Below, piece after piece: positions 39,410-48,772 of a DNA stretch of 64,000 nt. Origin of the DNA: Pseudemcibacter aquimaris (lineage in GTDB: Bacteria > Pseudomonadota > Alphaproteobacteria > Sphingomonadales > Emcibacteraceae); contig NZ_CP079800.1 in assembly GCF_028869115.1 (NCBI RefSeq), positions 2,046,001 through 2,110,000 on the forward strand. Reading direction: 5' to 3'. The notes below the pieces were generated by a model. It saw only the letters and a program-made list of their open reading frames with translations. It did no database searches and was not told the DNA's origin. The position numbers were made by a program, and so were the translations under genes. Position 1 is the first letter of the stretch. Every line of letters begins with the position of its first letter.

Positions 39410-40654
39410 TTAATTTGCAACCGCATTACCAATTGTAACGGCGGTTAAAAATACATTCTTGGCGGTACGCTGCATAACGGTAATATCTGCCCATTCTTCC
39501 GGATAGCCTCGCCTGCCGCCGCGGGAACTGGAAATACCAATGGATAATGTGCCGCCGGCAATGGAAACATTCAAATTCGCAGAACCAGCATTTGACATAC
39601 GCGGGTCATTGCCAAGGTAATTTGAAATAGCACGCGATGTTTGCACCAGCGAACTTTCAAGTGCACCATCAATTTGCCCCGGTGGCGTATCGGATACAAC
39701 CTCCATTTCAAATTTAATACCTAATTCCCATGTCACATCATCCAGAATTTTACGCACCTTTTCTTCCATACTTTGAATATGTTCAAGATCAAGCGAACGT
39801 ACATCCAATGAGAACCAACCATGCTCCGGTTTATGGTTAAACACCGAACCACTATTTAACACGGCGACATTCAACCGTGTGCGGCGATCATTATAAATCT
39901 GTGGTTCCGGAATTTGCAGAATTCGGTCAACGGCACGGGCGATGCCTTGGTTCAAATTTGGTGTGCCGCCATTTAGAGTATGACCGGACGGGCCATATGC
40001 ATGAATTTTCCACCAGTGAATACCGAGCGCGCCATAACTGATGCTGCTCCCTTCACCCAAAACATCAACAAAACCAATGGCCTGATCCTTATATTCAGCA
40101 TATAAATGCTTCATTCCTCTAAGGCCGGTTTCTTCCTCTGCAACACCCGCAAAAACAATATCATGTTCAGGTGTAAACCCATTATCGATTAATGCTTTCG
40201 CCGCAGATAAAAGCGACACGGTGGTTAATGATGTGTTGGTACCCGGTCCAACAACAAGATCGCCATCAATCACGGGTGGCTTACCGGATGCTCTTTGATT
40301 TTCCGCAACAGTTGCCAGATCATCCAACGTCGCAACAAAAACCAATGCTTTACCGGAACGCCCCGGAATGCGACCAATCACATTTGGCGCATCATTCACC
40401 CGCACATCACTAAGGCCGATTTTTCGCATTTCTTCTGCGACTGCGGCTGCGCGGTCATGTTCAGCGCCCGATGGGGAAATAATACCGCCGATTTTCACCA
40501 GCAAATTTGCCGTTTCAAGACGGGTGTCATCAATGTCCTTTAATCCCTTTTGCACAGCATCATCTGCCACCGCATGTTCAAGACTTCTTTCAGCGGCCCA
40601 CGTAACAGTCACAGACATAATAAACATCAACACTATTTTGAATAATTTGAACAT
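39410..40654 (-). CDS. Exported M20-family metallohydrolase-like protein, ligands degenerate
   Basis: 414 residues with RBS GGGAGAA and a signal peptide ending TWA/A (about residue 20). The M20/M25/M40 peptidase fold is clear, with the EEE catalytic motif (GVAEEETGLRG) and the dimerisation domain (AYGPSGHTLNGG). Three metal-ligand positions look changed. The usual GHxDTV reads ATLDDLATV, the usual GPGxxDxKG reads GPGTNTSLTTV, and the final AHxxxEY region reads GGRRGYPEEW. It may therefore be a non-catalytic binding protein or use metal differently. Co-oriented with the exported methyltransferase gene 57 bp downstream. Confidence 0.85.
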   Translation of the reverse strand: MFKLFKIVLMFIMSVTVTWAAERSLEHAVADDAVQKGLKDIDDTRLETANLLVKIGGIISPSGAEHDRAAAVAEEMRKIGLSDVRVNDAPNVIGRIPGRSGKALVFVATLDDLATVAENQRASGKPPVIDGDLVVGPGTNTSLTTVSLLSAAKALIDNGFTPEHDIVFAGVAEEETGLRGMKHLYAEYKDQAIGFVDVLGEGSSISYGALGIHWWKIHAYGPSGHTLNGGTPNLNQGIARAVDRILQIPEPQIYNDRRTRLNVAVLNSGSVFNHKPEHGWFSLDVRSLDLEHIQSMEEKVRKILDDVTWELGIKFEMEVVSDTPPGQIDGALESSLVQTSRAISNYLGNDPRMSNAGSANLNVSIAGGTLSIGISSSRGGRRGYPEEWADITVMQRTAKNVFLTAVTIGNAVAN

Positions 40655-40820
40655 TTCTATTTCTCCCGCTTATATTCCAGTTATGGTTTTTATTTGAAGT
40701 TATAAGGTGTATTATGTATATAGAATAACGTTTAGAAGTAAAATTTATAAAAAGTACAAACAATATTTCTTAAAATCTGCACCTTAGAAATATTAGGGTA
40801 TATTCTATGAAGGGGAATTC

Positions 40821-42392
40821 ATGGAACAGGTTCATAAAGATCAAATAGTGCACCGCATGATAACGTATCTGATCGTTGGGATCGGGTTTTCATTATTTTA
40901 TGTTGCCTTGCGCGGCAACCCATGGATGGGAAATAGTGAACTTCATGTGATTATGGAAGTAGCGGCAACATTGCTAGCTTTCTTCGTTGGCACATTGGCG
41001 CTTGTGACCTATTACTCCAAAAAAAATAGCACAATCCTATTCATCGGCGCAGGCTTTCTTGGCACCGCTTTCCTCGATGGTTTTCACGGCATCGTGACAT
41101 CCAGTTTCTTTGCCCCGTTTATGCCGTCTGATAATACATCACTTATCCCATGGAGCTGGATTGCATCCAGAAGTTTTCTGTCGATTTACCTGTTCTTAAG
41201 TGTACTCGCGTGGCAGCGCGAAACAAAAACTGATAATGCAAATCCGGTTAGTGAAAAAACGGTCTATATTACGTCCATAACATTAACATTATTATGCTTT
41301 TTAATATTTGCATTTATTCCGCTGGCACCTGGATATTTTTCCCAATTTATATTCCATAGACCAGAAGAATATATCCCTGCGTTCTTCTTCGCACTTTCCA
41401 TTATTGGCTATATTAAAAAAGGGCACTGGAAAGAAAATGTTTTTGAATTTTATCTGATTTTATCGTTGATTGTCGGGTTTATCAGTCAAGCGATCTATAT
41501 GCCTTATTCCGCATTTGTCTACGATATTGAATTTGATATGGCGCATGTCCTTAAAATCACAAGCTATGCTTTGGTTTTAACAGGACTGCTCATAAACATG
41601 TATGAAATTTATCAAAAGGTGGAAGTGGCCAATAAAGCAAAAACCGAATTTTTAAATATCATGTCCCATGAATTAAGAACGCCGCTGACAGTGATTTTGG
41701 GATACACACCGATCCTGACGCACCCTGAAAAATTACCTGCAACCAAAAAATTGCTCACGGCACTCGAGGAAAAAGAAATCAGCCACGAGGGTGTTACCAT
41801 TTTGCTGCAAAATGCATTATCGGAATTTTCAAAATATTGCGGCAAGATGGATTCATCAGGCAAACAATTAATGTCTCTGATTAATGACATGCTGGACTTA
41901 TCCAAAATCGAAGCCAACATGTTGATTATCGAACCAGCAAAGATCAATACCAAACCGATTTTCAAATCCATTGCAAAACAATTTGAAAAAAGTATTTCAG
42001 ATAAAGGGCTGACCTTAAACATCAACAGTGAAGATGAAAAAATATTTGTGGATGAACGACGCCTTATCCAAATTTTGATCAATTTAGTCAGCAATGCGAT
42101 TAAGTTTACCGAAAAAGGCGTTATTGAAATTTCGACAATCCCGACCGGTGATTTTGTTGAATTTAGAGTAACCGACACCGGCTGCGGCATCAGTAAAGAA
42201 GATCTGGGCCGTGTTTTTGAACAATTCACCCAAGCCGATAATACATCAACCCGTAATATTGGTGGCAGCGGGCTTGGACTAACCATTACAAAGCGTCTTG
42301 TTGAAATGCACGGCGGAAAAATATCAGTTTCAAGTATTCTTGGACAGGGTACGACATTTACGTTTACAATACCCCGGGTAAAGAAAGGATAA
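40821..42392 (+). CDS. Membrane sensor histidine kinase (MASE-type sensor)
   Basis: 523 residues with RBS AAGGGGAA. About eight membrane helices (residues 14-262) form an integral sensor similar to MASE3-type domains, with the motif GFLGTAFLDGFHGIV (73-92). HisKA follows with H283 in NIMSHELRTP, then HATPase_c with NLVSNAIKF, DTGCGI and GGSGLGLTITKRLVEMHGG. No periplasmic domain of size, so it likely senses something within the membrane. The next gene, 2 bp on, is a single-domain response regulator, its obvious partner. Confidence 0.93.
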   Translation: MEQVHKDQIVHRMITYLIVGIGFSLFYVALRGNPWMGNSELHVIMEVAATLLAFFVGTLALVTYYSKKNSTILFIGAGFLGTAFLDGFHGIVTSSFFAPFMPSDNTSLIPWSWIASRSFLSIYLFLSVLAWQRETKTDNANPVSEKTVYITSITLTLLCFLIFAFIPLAPGYFSQFIFHRPEEYIPAFFFALSIIGYIKKGHWKENVFEFYLILSLIVGFISQAIYMPYSAFVYDIEFDMAHVLKITSYALVLTGLLINMYEIYQKVEVANKAKTEFLNIMSHELRTPLTVILGYTPILTHPEKLPATKKLLTALEEKEISHEGVTILLQNALSEFSKYCGKMDSSGKQLMSLINDMLDLSKIEANMLIIEPAKINTKPIFKSIAKQFEKSISDKGLTLNINSEDEKIFVDERRLIQILINLVSNAIKFTEKGVIEISTIPTGDFVEFRVTDTGCGISKEDLGRVFEQFTQADNTSTRNIGGSGLGLTITKRLVEMHGGKISVSSILGQGTTFTFTIPRVKKG

Positions 42393-42394
42393 TT

Positions 42395-42745
42395 ATGGCA
42401 ACAATATTACTTGTCGATGATGACGATGACATTCGTGAACTGGTGATCTTGCGATTGGAAATTGCCGGATATGATGTGGACTTTGCCGTGAACGGGAAAA
42501 TTGGCATGGATAAGGCTTTAAAGCAATCCTATGACCTGATTTTAATGGATATGCACATGCCGGTAATGGACGGCCATGAGTCCATAAGACAGTTAAGGCA
42601 AATGGGTTACACAGGCAAAATCGTCGGCCTTACCGCATCCGCGATGGTCAATGATACACAAAAGGCCATTATTTCCGGCTGTGACGATGTGATTTGTAAA
42701 CCGATCACCGAAGAATTCGAAGAACAAGTCGCCAGTTATCTTTAA
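42395..42745 (+). CDS. Single-domain response regulator
   Basis: 116 residues, one receiver domain: D8-D9-D10 acidic pocket, phospho-acceptor D52 (LILMDMHMPVMDG), the conserved LTASAM segment and K (CKPITEEF). No output domain, so it signals by protein contact, as in phosphorelays. It begins 2 bp after the membrane kinase stop, so translation is probably coupled. It converges on the flavoprotein gene with 6 bp between stops. Confidence 0.93.
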   Translation: MATILLVDDDDDIRELVILRLEIAGYDVDFAVNGKIGMDKALKQSYDLILMDMHMPVMDGHESIRQLRQMGYTGKIVGLTASAMVNDTQKAIISGCDDVICKPITEEFEEQVASYL

Positions 42746-42751
42746 CTCAGA

Positions 42752-44746
42752 TTAATCAGCACTCATTAAATATTGATCCGCAAGTACTTCTCTCACCGCG
42801 CGATGCGCCTGATCAATGGCCGCATCAGTAAATGGGCTTGCATCCGCATCGGAATTTGCCACCGACAGACGGCCAAGTTGTTTCCTTGCAATCACACATG
42901 GTCTGTCGTCGGTCGCAAACATAGCCCAGTGGTATGGTTCCGTGATCGTGTCATAGGCATAAGCATTCCCGTGCGGCCATCGGTTAACCGTAATCGCGGC
43001 AATATCACGGGCCGCATCAAAACCACCATCACCAAGCATACGTTGCAATTGTTCACGGATGTTACGTTCAAATGTTTCAAATGGCGTGTTTAAAAGATCA
43101 TAACGACCAAGGCGTAATTGATCACGACGAAGTTCACCCGGCGCATTGGGCGCACGGTGCATTTTCACAATCACCGGTTCATCCATTGTCCGTGGTGATA
43201 CATAATCCCCCACGCGTAACGGGTAATGCAGACTGGATGTGGTGTGATATAACCCCGGTGATGAAATCGCACTTAGCCCGAGTTTTTCAAACGCCTTACC
43301 ATCACGAAGTAATACATTGGTATAAACGCGCGGCGCCTTAATACCATAAAGCATGGCTTCTTTTTGCTCTTCGGAATAATCATTACAGATATACGGAATA
43401 ACATTATGCCAGCAGGCAAAAATAACATTCTTTGATTTTACCCGTTTGCCCTGCCCGCCCTGCATATAATCAATGGTGACATCCTTTGCATTTTCAGGAT
43501 CACCATTATGAGCCACATTGATCGCAGTACTATTAAGGCGCAATCTTGTGTTGCTACCCGCGACATCCAGTTTCGAATAATCCACTTTGGCGGTGAATAT
43601 ATCATCAAGCGTTTCCCCCGGAATTGCGTCCGGTATCATTTTACGGACCGTCATGCGGGTGATGGTTGCGTTACCATCGGGGAAATAAATGCTGTCTTCT
43701 TCATATTCGTGTTCACGGCCATGCTGTGATCCGCCGATATGATGCATAGGACTGATTTTTTCCGTGGGTTTAAGGTTCAAATGTTTAAATCCCGGATTAC
43801 CACCCAGTTCCCAACAAAAAAGCGCAGGAACCTGTTCCGCGCCCATATAAAATCTGAAATGTAACCCTGGCGCAAATAACGGCAAAACTCGTTCATCAAT
43901 GCCAAGTTCCTTTGTGACATAATCCGCATATGTCATGCCGGCGAGTTTCTTTTTCTTTTCTTCGTCACTTAGTCCAACAAATGATGGGGCCACCACATCT
44001 TCGCTGTATAGTTTTTGAAAAGCCGCTTTTAAATCATCATCGATCGGGGCATTTTCAAAAAACTCTTCCCAACCCCCACGTGCACGACGATTACGTTTCA
44101 CTAGACCGTTTTTACCGCCAAATGTTTCTTCGGCGAAATATGTTGCGCCGCCAAGCCCGCGTTCGGTGCGGTGCTCACGTATCATTGCGCGTGTTTTTTC
44201 ATGATATTCTTTTGTATCAATACCGATTTCACGTAAAAACCCCATCGCAACCGGGCTATAATTGCTTGGCTGTTCGATATTAAGTGTCCCGCCATTCACA
44301 ATGATATTACGGCTATCAAGGTTATATTCATTGCGTTTGGCATGACCGCCGAAATCATCATGATTTTCAAGGATTAAAACTTTTTTATCCGGTCCCGCGC
44401 TTTCACGGTAAAACCATGCCGCCGCAAGACCGCTTATGCCGCCACCAACGACAACAAGGTCATATTCTTCGCCCGTATCAACCGCGCTAAATTCATCGCC
44501 GTCACGCACCAAATGTGCCGTTTCAAATGAACCATCATGGCTGCCACGCATGCCGTCTTTATTCGGGGGATAATAATCCGCGTCCATCTGTCCGCCACGC
44601 GGGTCATCAAACGCTTGCATCGCTTTCGCCAACGAAGGACACAGAATGGCACCCGTAACAGCAATGCTTGCACCACTTAAAAAATCGCGGCGCAGGATTT
44701 TACGGTTCATTCCCAGTTCTTTATCGGTGAAATTCTTCTTTGTCAT
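42752..44746 (-). CDS. Tat-exported flavin amine oxidase, spermidine dehydrogenase-like
   Basis: 664 residues with RBS AGGGG. A twin-arginine signal (LRRDFLSGASI, about residues 18-28) shows export in folded form. The FAD-binding start is YDLVVVGGGISGLAAAWFYR. The family matches spermidine dehydrogenase: YYPPNKDGMRGSHDGSFE near residue 58, FGGHAKRNEY, and the late AYAYDTITEPYHWAMFATDDRP. It would oxidise a polyamine or related amine in the periplasm and pass electrons on. A PuuC-like aldehyde dehydrogenase is encoded at 51277, so an amine-to-acid route is possible. Polyamine specificity is inferred from the family, not from residues I can prove. Confidence 0.85.
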   Translation of the reverse strand: MTKKNFTDKELGMNRKILRRDFLSGASIAVTGAILCPSLAKAMQAFDDPRGGQMDADYYPPNKDGMRGSHDGSFETAHLVRDGDEFSAVDTGEEYDLVVVGGGISGLAAAWFYRESAGPDKKVLILENHDDFGGHAKRNEYNLDSRNIIVNGGTLNIEQPSNYSPVAMGFLREIGIDTKEYHEKTRAMIREHRTERGLGGATYFAEETFGGKNGLVKRNRRARGGWEEFFENAPIDDDLKAAFQKLYSEDVVAPSFVGLSDEEKKKKLAGMTYADYVTKELGIDERVLPLFAPGLHFRFYMGAEQVPALFCWELGGNPGFKHLNLKPTEKISPMHHIGGSQHGREHEYEEDSIYFPDGNATITRMTVRKMIPDAIPGETLDDIFTAKVDYSKLDVAGSNTRLRLNSTAINVAHNGDPENAKDVTIDYMQGGQGKRVKSKNVIFACWHNVIPYICNDYSEEQKEAMLYGIKAPRVYTNVLLRDGKAFEKLGLSAISSPGLYHTTSSLHYPLRVGDYVSPRTMDEPVIVKMHRAPNAPGELRRDQLRLGRYDLLNTPFETFERNIREQLQRMLGDGGFDAARDIAAITVNRWPHGNAYAYDTITEPYHWAMFATDDRPCVIARKQLGRLSVANSDADASPFTDAAIDQAHRAVREVLADQYLMSAD

Positions 44747-44898
44747 TGTGACCCCTATATTTTATGCATTTTTTCAAGGCTAGCACACAGGGTAATATTA
44801 TAACAATGATTATTTTTTGATATAAAACCCATATTCATACTTGCCTAGAATGCTTAGCAATTTATATTTACCCATCATTATTAAGACAGGAATTAACC

Positions 44899-45735
44899 GT
44901 GATTATTCGTTCAATGTGGCTATTATGTGTTCTGATTTTCAGCATCCAGTTTACACATGCAGAGATCAGAAACATTTCCTTAAAAAGCGAAATTTTCAAC
45001 AATGAACGAATGCTGCGCGTTTATCTGCCGGATGGTTATGATGAAAATCGTGATGCGCCCTATCCGGTCCTTTATATGAATGATGGTCAGAATTTATATT
45101 CCGCAAGTGACAGCATGACCGGCAAAGAATGGAATATGGATGAAACGCTGGACGCATTAATCGGCCACGGCGATATTCCGCCGATGATTGTGGTTGGGAT
45201 TGATACCCCATCATACGCGGACCGTGGCAATGAATATTTGCCGTGGCCCGATAAATACTTAAACCCACCCATCCCGGAACCAATGGGAAAATCATATCCC
45301 GATTTTCTGGAAAAAGAAGTCATCCCACATGTTGAACAACAATTTAACGTGGGAAAAACACCCGATGACCGCGCCCTTGGTGGATCATCATATGGCGGTT
45401 TAATCACCATGTATACGGCCGTCAATAAAGAACTTTTTTCAAGTTATCTGATCGAAAGCCCGTCATTTTATGTAAAAAATCGCGCCATAATCCGTGAACT
45501 GCGCCGAAAGGATGTATTTGGCGACAAATTATACATCGGCATTGGCACACATGAGGGGTTAGCAAGCTGCGAATTTGAAGGAAACAATGAAGCCGTCGAT
45601 GACATGCGCCGCGCCGTTGAAACAATGGACGGTGATTTTGAACTTTTCGATGTGGTTGAAGAATGCGGCTTTCATTCGGAAACCGCATGGTCAAGACGGC
45701 TACCCACCGCCCTGATCAGTTTATTTGGTAATTAA
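44899..45735 (+). CDS. Exported esterase (esterase D/enterochelin esterase type)
   Basis: 278 residues from a GTG start with AGGA upstream. Signal peptide ends THA/E (about residue 21). Alpha/beta hydrolase of the putative-esterase family: LPDGYDENRDAPYPVLYMNDGQN, an MDETLD segment, nucleophile Ser in LGGSSYGGL, and a late HSETAWSRRL with the catalytic His. Related proteins cleave siderophore esters, S-formylglutathione or carbohydrate esters; export excludes the formylglutathione role. Divergent from the flavin oxidase gene; its stop is 3 bp from that of the convergent porin gene. Confidence 0.88.
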   Translation: MIIRSMWLLCVLIFSIQFTHAEIRNISLKSEIFNNERMLRVYLPDGYDENRDAPYPVLYMNDGQNLYSASDSMTGKEWNMDETLDALIGHGDIPPMIVVGIDTPSYADRGNEYLPWPDKYLNPPIPEPMGKSYPDFLEKEVIPHVEQQFNVGKTPDDRALGGSSYGGLITMYTAVNKELFSSYLIESPSFYVKNRAIIRELRRKDVFGDKLYIGIGTHEGLASCEFEGNNEAVDDMRRAVETMDGDFELFDVVEECGFHSETAWSRRLPTALISLFGN

Positions 45736-45738
45736 ACA

Positions 45739-46935
45739 CTACCAATCAATATTAAAACGCATCCCCATAACATCAGCGTTATTTTTGTGACCAAGGAAAT
45801 CGCGGTCTTTTACCACTGTATGTCCATATTCCATGATCGCACGCATGAAGCGTGTCATATACCATGTGACGCTTGCGATATAATTTGTCTGTTCACCGCC
45901 AAGCGCCGTTTTATCATTCAAATCAAGGACATCATAACGCGCAGAAACCATCCACAGGCCCTTACCACCACTGCCAAGGGGACTTGCCACTTGCGGACGG
46001 CCCCAAGCGCCAGATTTAATATTCATCGGGCGTTCTTCACCCGTCAGAATATATCCAACTTCTGCATATCCGCCGGAAAGCTTTGCGTTTGTGCCAACAT
46101 CAATCGCGTCTTTTGCGTTCAAATGATAATATTCTGCCGTCGCGAACAGACTTCCCTGTGTTAAGGCAGATTCAAGCGTATATAGATTATCTTTGGTCGC
46201 CTGACTTGCAAAGCTGCTCACAGTCATAGATTGCCTAGTGATGGCCTTGGATTTATAGGTAAGCGCGCCTTCATCATTTCTGTTGCGGTATCTGGCGGAT
46301 GATGCAAGCATCCATTTACCCGCGCCAACTTTACCGCCAACGGAACCGCGAACAGATCCGATAAACCCTTCATTTTCAGCGGCTGTAAATTTATATCCAC
46401 CTTGAAACAGCCCAAGGGTAAGCCCCCAATTATCACTTCCCGTCGCGAATATGGCACCCATGGCACGGCCAAAACCGAATGCAAATCGTGATGCGCTTCG
46501 TTCCATCAATGTTGTCTGGCTTAATGGTGTCATAAAATCAATTGTATGTGGCACCCTGATATTACCAACGGTCACATTCCAATCTTTATCCGTGTACCGA
46601 ACAAGCGCATCCCGTACGACAACAGTATCCGTTGAAAGATCCGCTTCGAATTTAAAGGAAACGTTATTGTTTACCTTTGCATCAATACCAAACCATCCAG
46701 CGCGCAATTTTGTACCTGAAAAATTATTATCAGGGTTATCATCGCTGCCCGCGCTATAATCCAACATCATACGGCCACGAATGTTATATTCACGCATTCC
46801 ATCCGCCGATTTTACTGGCGGAACCGGATCAGAATTTAAAAATGCAATTGAATTATCCTGTGCATGCGAACTTGACACAACGAAAAAAGCTGACAGCGCA
46901 GTCGCGCCCACCAAAACAGATTTTAACGTATACAT
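45739..46935 (-). CDS. Phosphate-selective porin O/P-like outer membrane porin
   Basis: 398 residues. A signal peptide (1-25, ending SHA/Q) is followed by a beta-barrel of alternating hydrophobic strands. Family marks: AGWFGIDAKVNNNVSFKFEA, DWNVTVGNIRVPHTIDFMTP, and a C-terminal strand ending GMRFNIDW with terminal aromatic Trp. OprP/OprO-type porins pass small anions; related porins serve organic acid or amino compound uptake in catabolic operons. It is the last gene of the operon hpaI-DUF6282-porin (13 bp after DUF6282), so it likely admits that pathway's substrate. Confidence 0.85.
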   Translation of the reverse strand: MYTLKSVLVGATALSAFFVVSSSHAQDNSIAFLNSDPVPPVKSADGMREYNIRGRMMLDYSAGSDDNPDNNFSGTKLRAGWFGIDAKVNNNVSFKFEADLSTDTVVVRDALVRYTDKDWNVTVGNIRVPHTIDFMTPLSQTTLMERSASRFAFGFGRAMGAIFATGSDNWGLTLGLFQGGYKFTAAENEGFIGSVRGSVGGKVGAGKWMLASSARYRNRNDEGALTYKSKAITRQSMTVSSFASQATKDNLYTLESALTQGSLFATAEYYHLNAKDAIDVGTNAKLSGGYAEVGYILTGEERPMNIKSGAWGRPQVASPLGSGGKGLWMVSARYDVLDLNDKTALGGEQTNYIASVTWYMTRFMRAIMEYGHTVVKDRDFLGHKNNADVMGMRFNIDW

Positions 46936-46948
46936 ATTATTTTACTTA

Positions 46949-47908
46949 CTAAAGCCCCATTAAGCGGGCGGCATTGCCACCAACCATTTTTTTAATATCG
47001 TCGTGGGAATATCCGATATCAAGACAGGTTGCAATAACGTTTTTAAACCCTTCTACCGGGGTTGGGTTGCCGACCTGTCCCAGATCAGAGCCAAGAATGG
47101 TTCGGTCAACGGTTCCCGCCTTAATCAGTTTGTCCAGATTTTCTGGCGTATAAAAATGAAACTTTGATCCCGGTACAAACATACACATACTATGTTCCAG
47201 AAAGGCACCCATTTTCACCAGTTCACCCATTTCTTCGTAAGTGGCATCAATCAGATATGATGGATGATTAACGAGCAGCTTTTTAACGCCGCGCTTTTTC
47301 GCCTCTTCAAACAGTGGGAAAATTTCCGTAATGTGTAAATGCCCGCCGGAAAGAACAATGTCAGCTTCCGCGATCATATCAAGGATAAATTTAACCTCAT
47401 CAATCAGGTTGCCGTTATCATCCAGCACCGAAAGCTCAATCGGGGCCAGCATCTTTTCTTTGGTGGTTGGGAATTTCTTTTCGAAATCCTTATCCGATTT
47501 ATGATGATCAATATGGTTTTTCGATGAAAATGTTGGCATCCACACAAGTTTCGCACCCAGTTTAATGCCATGATCCACCGCAAATCGGTTTATACCACCT
47601 GTGGAATTGTTAAGCGGCACACCGGATAACATTTCAACATTTAATTCACCGAAATGGCGCATCAATAATTCCGTCACGGGCGTCGCGGAATAATAATGGT
47701 CCTTAATCAGGATTGCACGAAGGCCTGCCTCTGCCCCTTCTTTCATCACTTCGATATGATCGATACAGCGTGGCATTACGCTTGGCCCGCTATGGCAATG
47801 AAGGTCGATCGCCCCTTCTAATAATTCAGAAAGCAGCGCATCGTCATATTTTGCGGCTGGTGATTGTTCAGTGGTTGAATTAATCCTGTCAGGGATATTT
47901 TTAATCAT
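46949..47908 (-). CDS. DUF6282-like metal-dependent hydrolase
   Basis: 319 residues with RBS AGAGAAG. Amidohydrolase/PHP-like barrel: IDLHCHSGPSVMPR is the first metal site (HxH), followed by LIKDHYYSA, LSGGHLHITE, LLVNHPSYL and a late ILGSDLGQVGNP with the catalytic Asp. Proteins of this type (DUF6282) have no confirmed substrate. No signal peptide. It is translated between an HpaI-type aldolase gene (11 bp upstream) and the porin gene, so it probably hydrolyses an intermediate of the same catabolic route. Confidence 0.82.
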   Translation of the reverse strand: MIKNIPDRINSTTEQSPAAKYDDALLSELLEGAIDLHCHSGPSVMPRCIDHIEVMKEGAEAGLRAILIKDHYYSATPVTELLMRHFGELNVEMLSGVPLNNSTGGINRFAVDHGIKLGAKLVWMPTFSSKNHIDHHKSDKDFEKKFPTTKEKMLAPIELSVLDDNGNLIDEVKFILDMIAEADIVLSGGHLHITEIFPLFEEAKKRGVKKLLVNHPSYLIDATYEEMGELVKMGAFLEHSMCMFVPGSKFHFYTPENLDKLIKAGTVDRTILGSDLGQVGNPTPVEGFKNVIATCLDIGYSHDDIKKMVGGNAARLMGL

Positions 47909-47919
47909 GTTTACTTCTC

Positions 47920-48687
47920 TTAATAAAATTCGTCTTTTAAATTCTGAATGCCGGATTGGATCAGGTTATGTTCTGACCCCAGCGCGAACATGGTCACCCC
48001 CAGTTCACGAAGCATGTCTTTTTCATGTGTTTTTGCATATGCGGAAATGCGTTTCCCCGCTTTCCTTGCCACATTACACACGTGCCTTACCGCATCCATA
48101 ACCACTTCATCGGTGGGCGATGATGCGCCGTAACCGACGGTTAAATCCATGCGGCCAAGGAAAATACAGTCAATTTCTTTCTCTTTCACGATGTCTTCAA
48201 TGTTGTTGACGGCTTCTACGTCTTCGATCTGTGCGATGATGACGGTTTCACTATCTGCCTGATCAATATATTCATTCATTGGTTTTGTACTGTATCCACC
48301 CGCACGCTGCGTTCCGGCGAAACCGCGGTTTCCGTTACGGTAACGGCCGCCGCCTGCAATTTCGGCTGCCTTTTCTGCGGTGGCCACATGGGGCACGATC
48401 ACCCCTGTCGCCCCACAATCAAGTGGCCACAGCATGCCAGTCGCCGTATTTTGTTGAATACGCACAAACATCGGCATGTCTGTTGCCTTTCCTGCAAGTA
48501 AACAAGCATCAAGGCCCCCAAGATCGAATGGGCTGTGTTCCTGATCGATCACAAGGAAATCCAGTTCCGAATTGCCCATGACTTCCACCATGGAATGATG
48601 CGGTGTTTTCACAAAACAGCCGATGAGTTCTTCCCCAGCCAGCATGCGGCTGCGAAATTCAGATTGTCGCGTCATTAATTCTGTCAT
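47920..48687 (-). CDS. HpcH/HpaI family aldolase
   Basis: 255 residues with RBS AGGGC. Class II pyruvate aldolase fold: FLVIDQEHSPFD holds the catalytic His, QIEDVEAVNNI and FLGRMDLTVGYG hold the metal-binding Glu and Asp, and PHVATAEKA is the conserved Arg/His loop region. The family splits 2-keto-3-deoxy or 4-hydroxy-2-oxo acids to pyruvate and an aldehyde; here an aldehyde dehydrogenase gene in the divergent operon could take the aldehyde. First gene of the minus-strand operon. Confidence 0.9.
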   Translation of the reverse strand: MTELMTRQSEFRSRMLAGEELIGCFVKTPHHSMVEVMGNSELDFLVIDQEHSPFDLGGLDACLLAGKATDMPMFVRIQQNTATGMLWPLDCGATGVIVPHVATAEKAAEIAGGGRYRNGNRGFAGTQRAGGYSTKPMNEYIDQADSETVIIAQIEDVEAVNNIEDIVKEKEIDCIFLGRMDLTVGYGASSPTDEVVMDAVRHVCNVARKAGKRISAYAKTHEKDMLRELGVTMFALGSEHNLIQSGIQNLKDEFY

Positions 48688-48772
48688 TTTGCCCTATTTG
48701 CTACATTTGTCTTGATATTTGGAACAGAGTATCAATAATTGAGAAATTGTCAAAATGAATATAGGGAATTTC

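Noticed and set aside
41612-42286. 224-residue frame antisense to the membrane kinase gene
   Set aside because: It mirrors the HisKA/HATPase region of a complete kinase and has no start signals.
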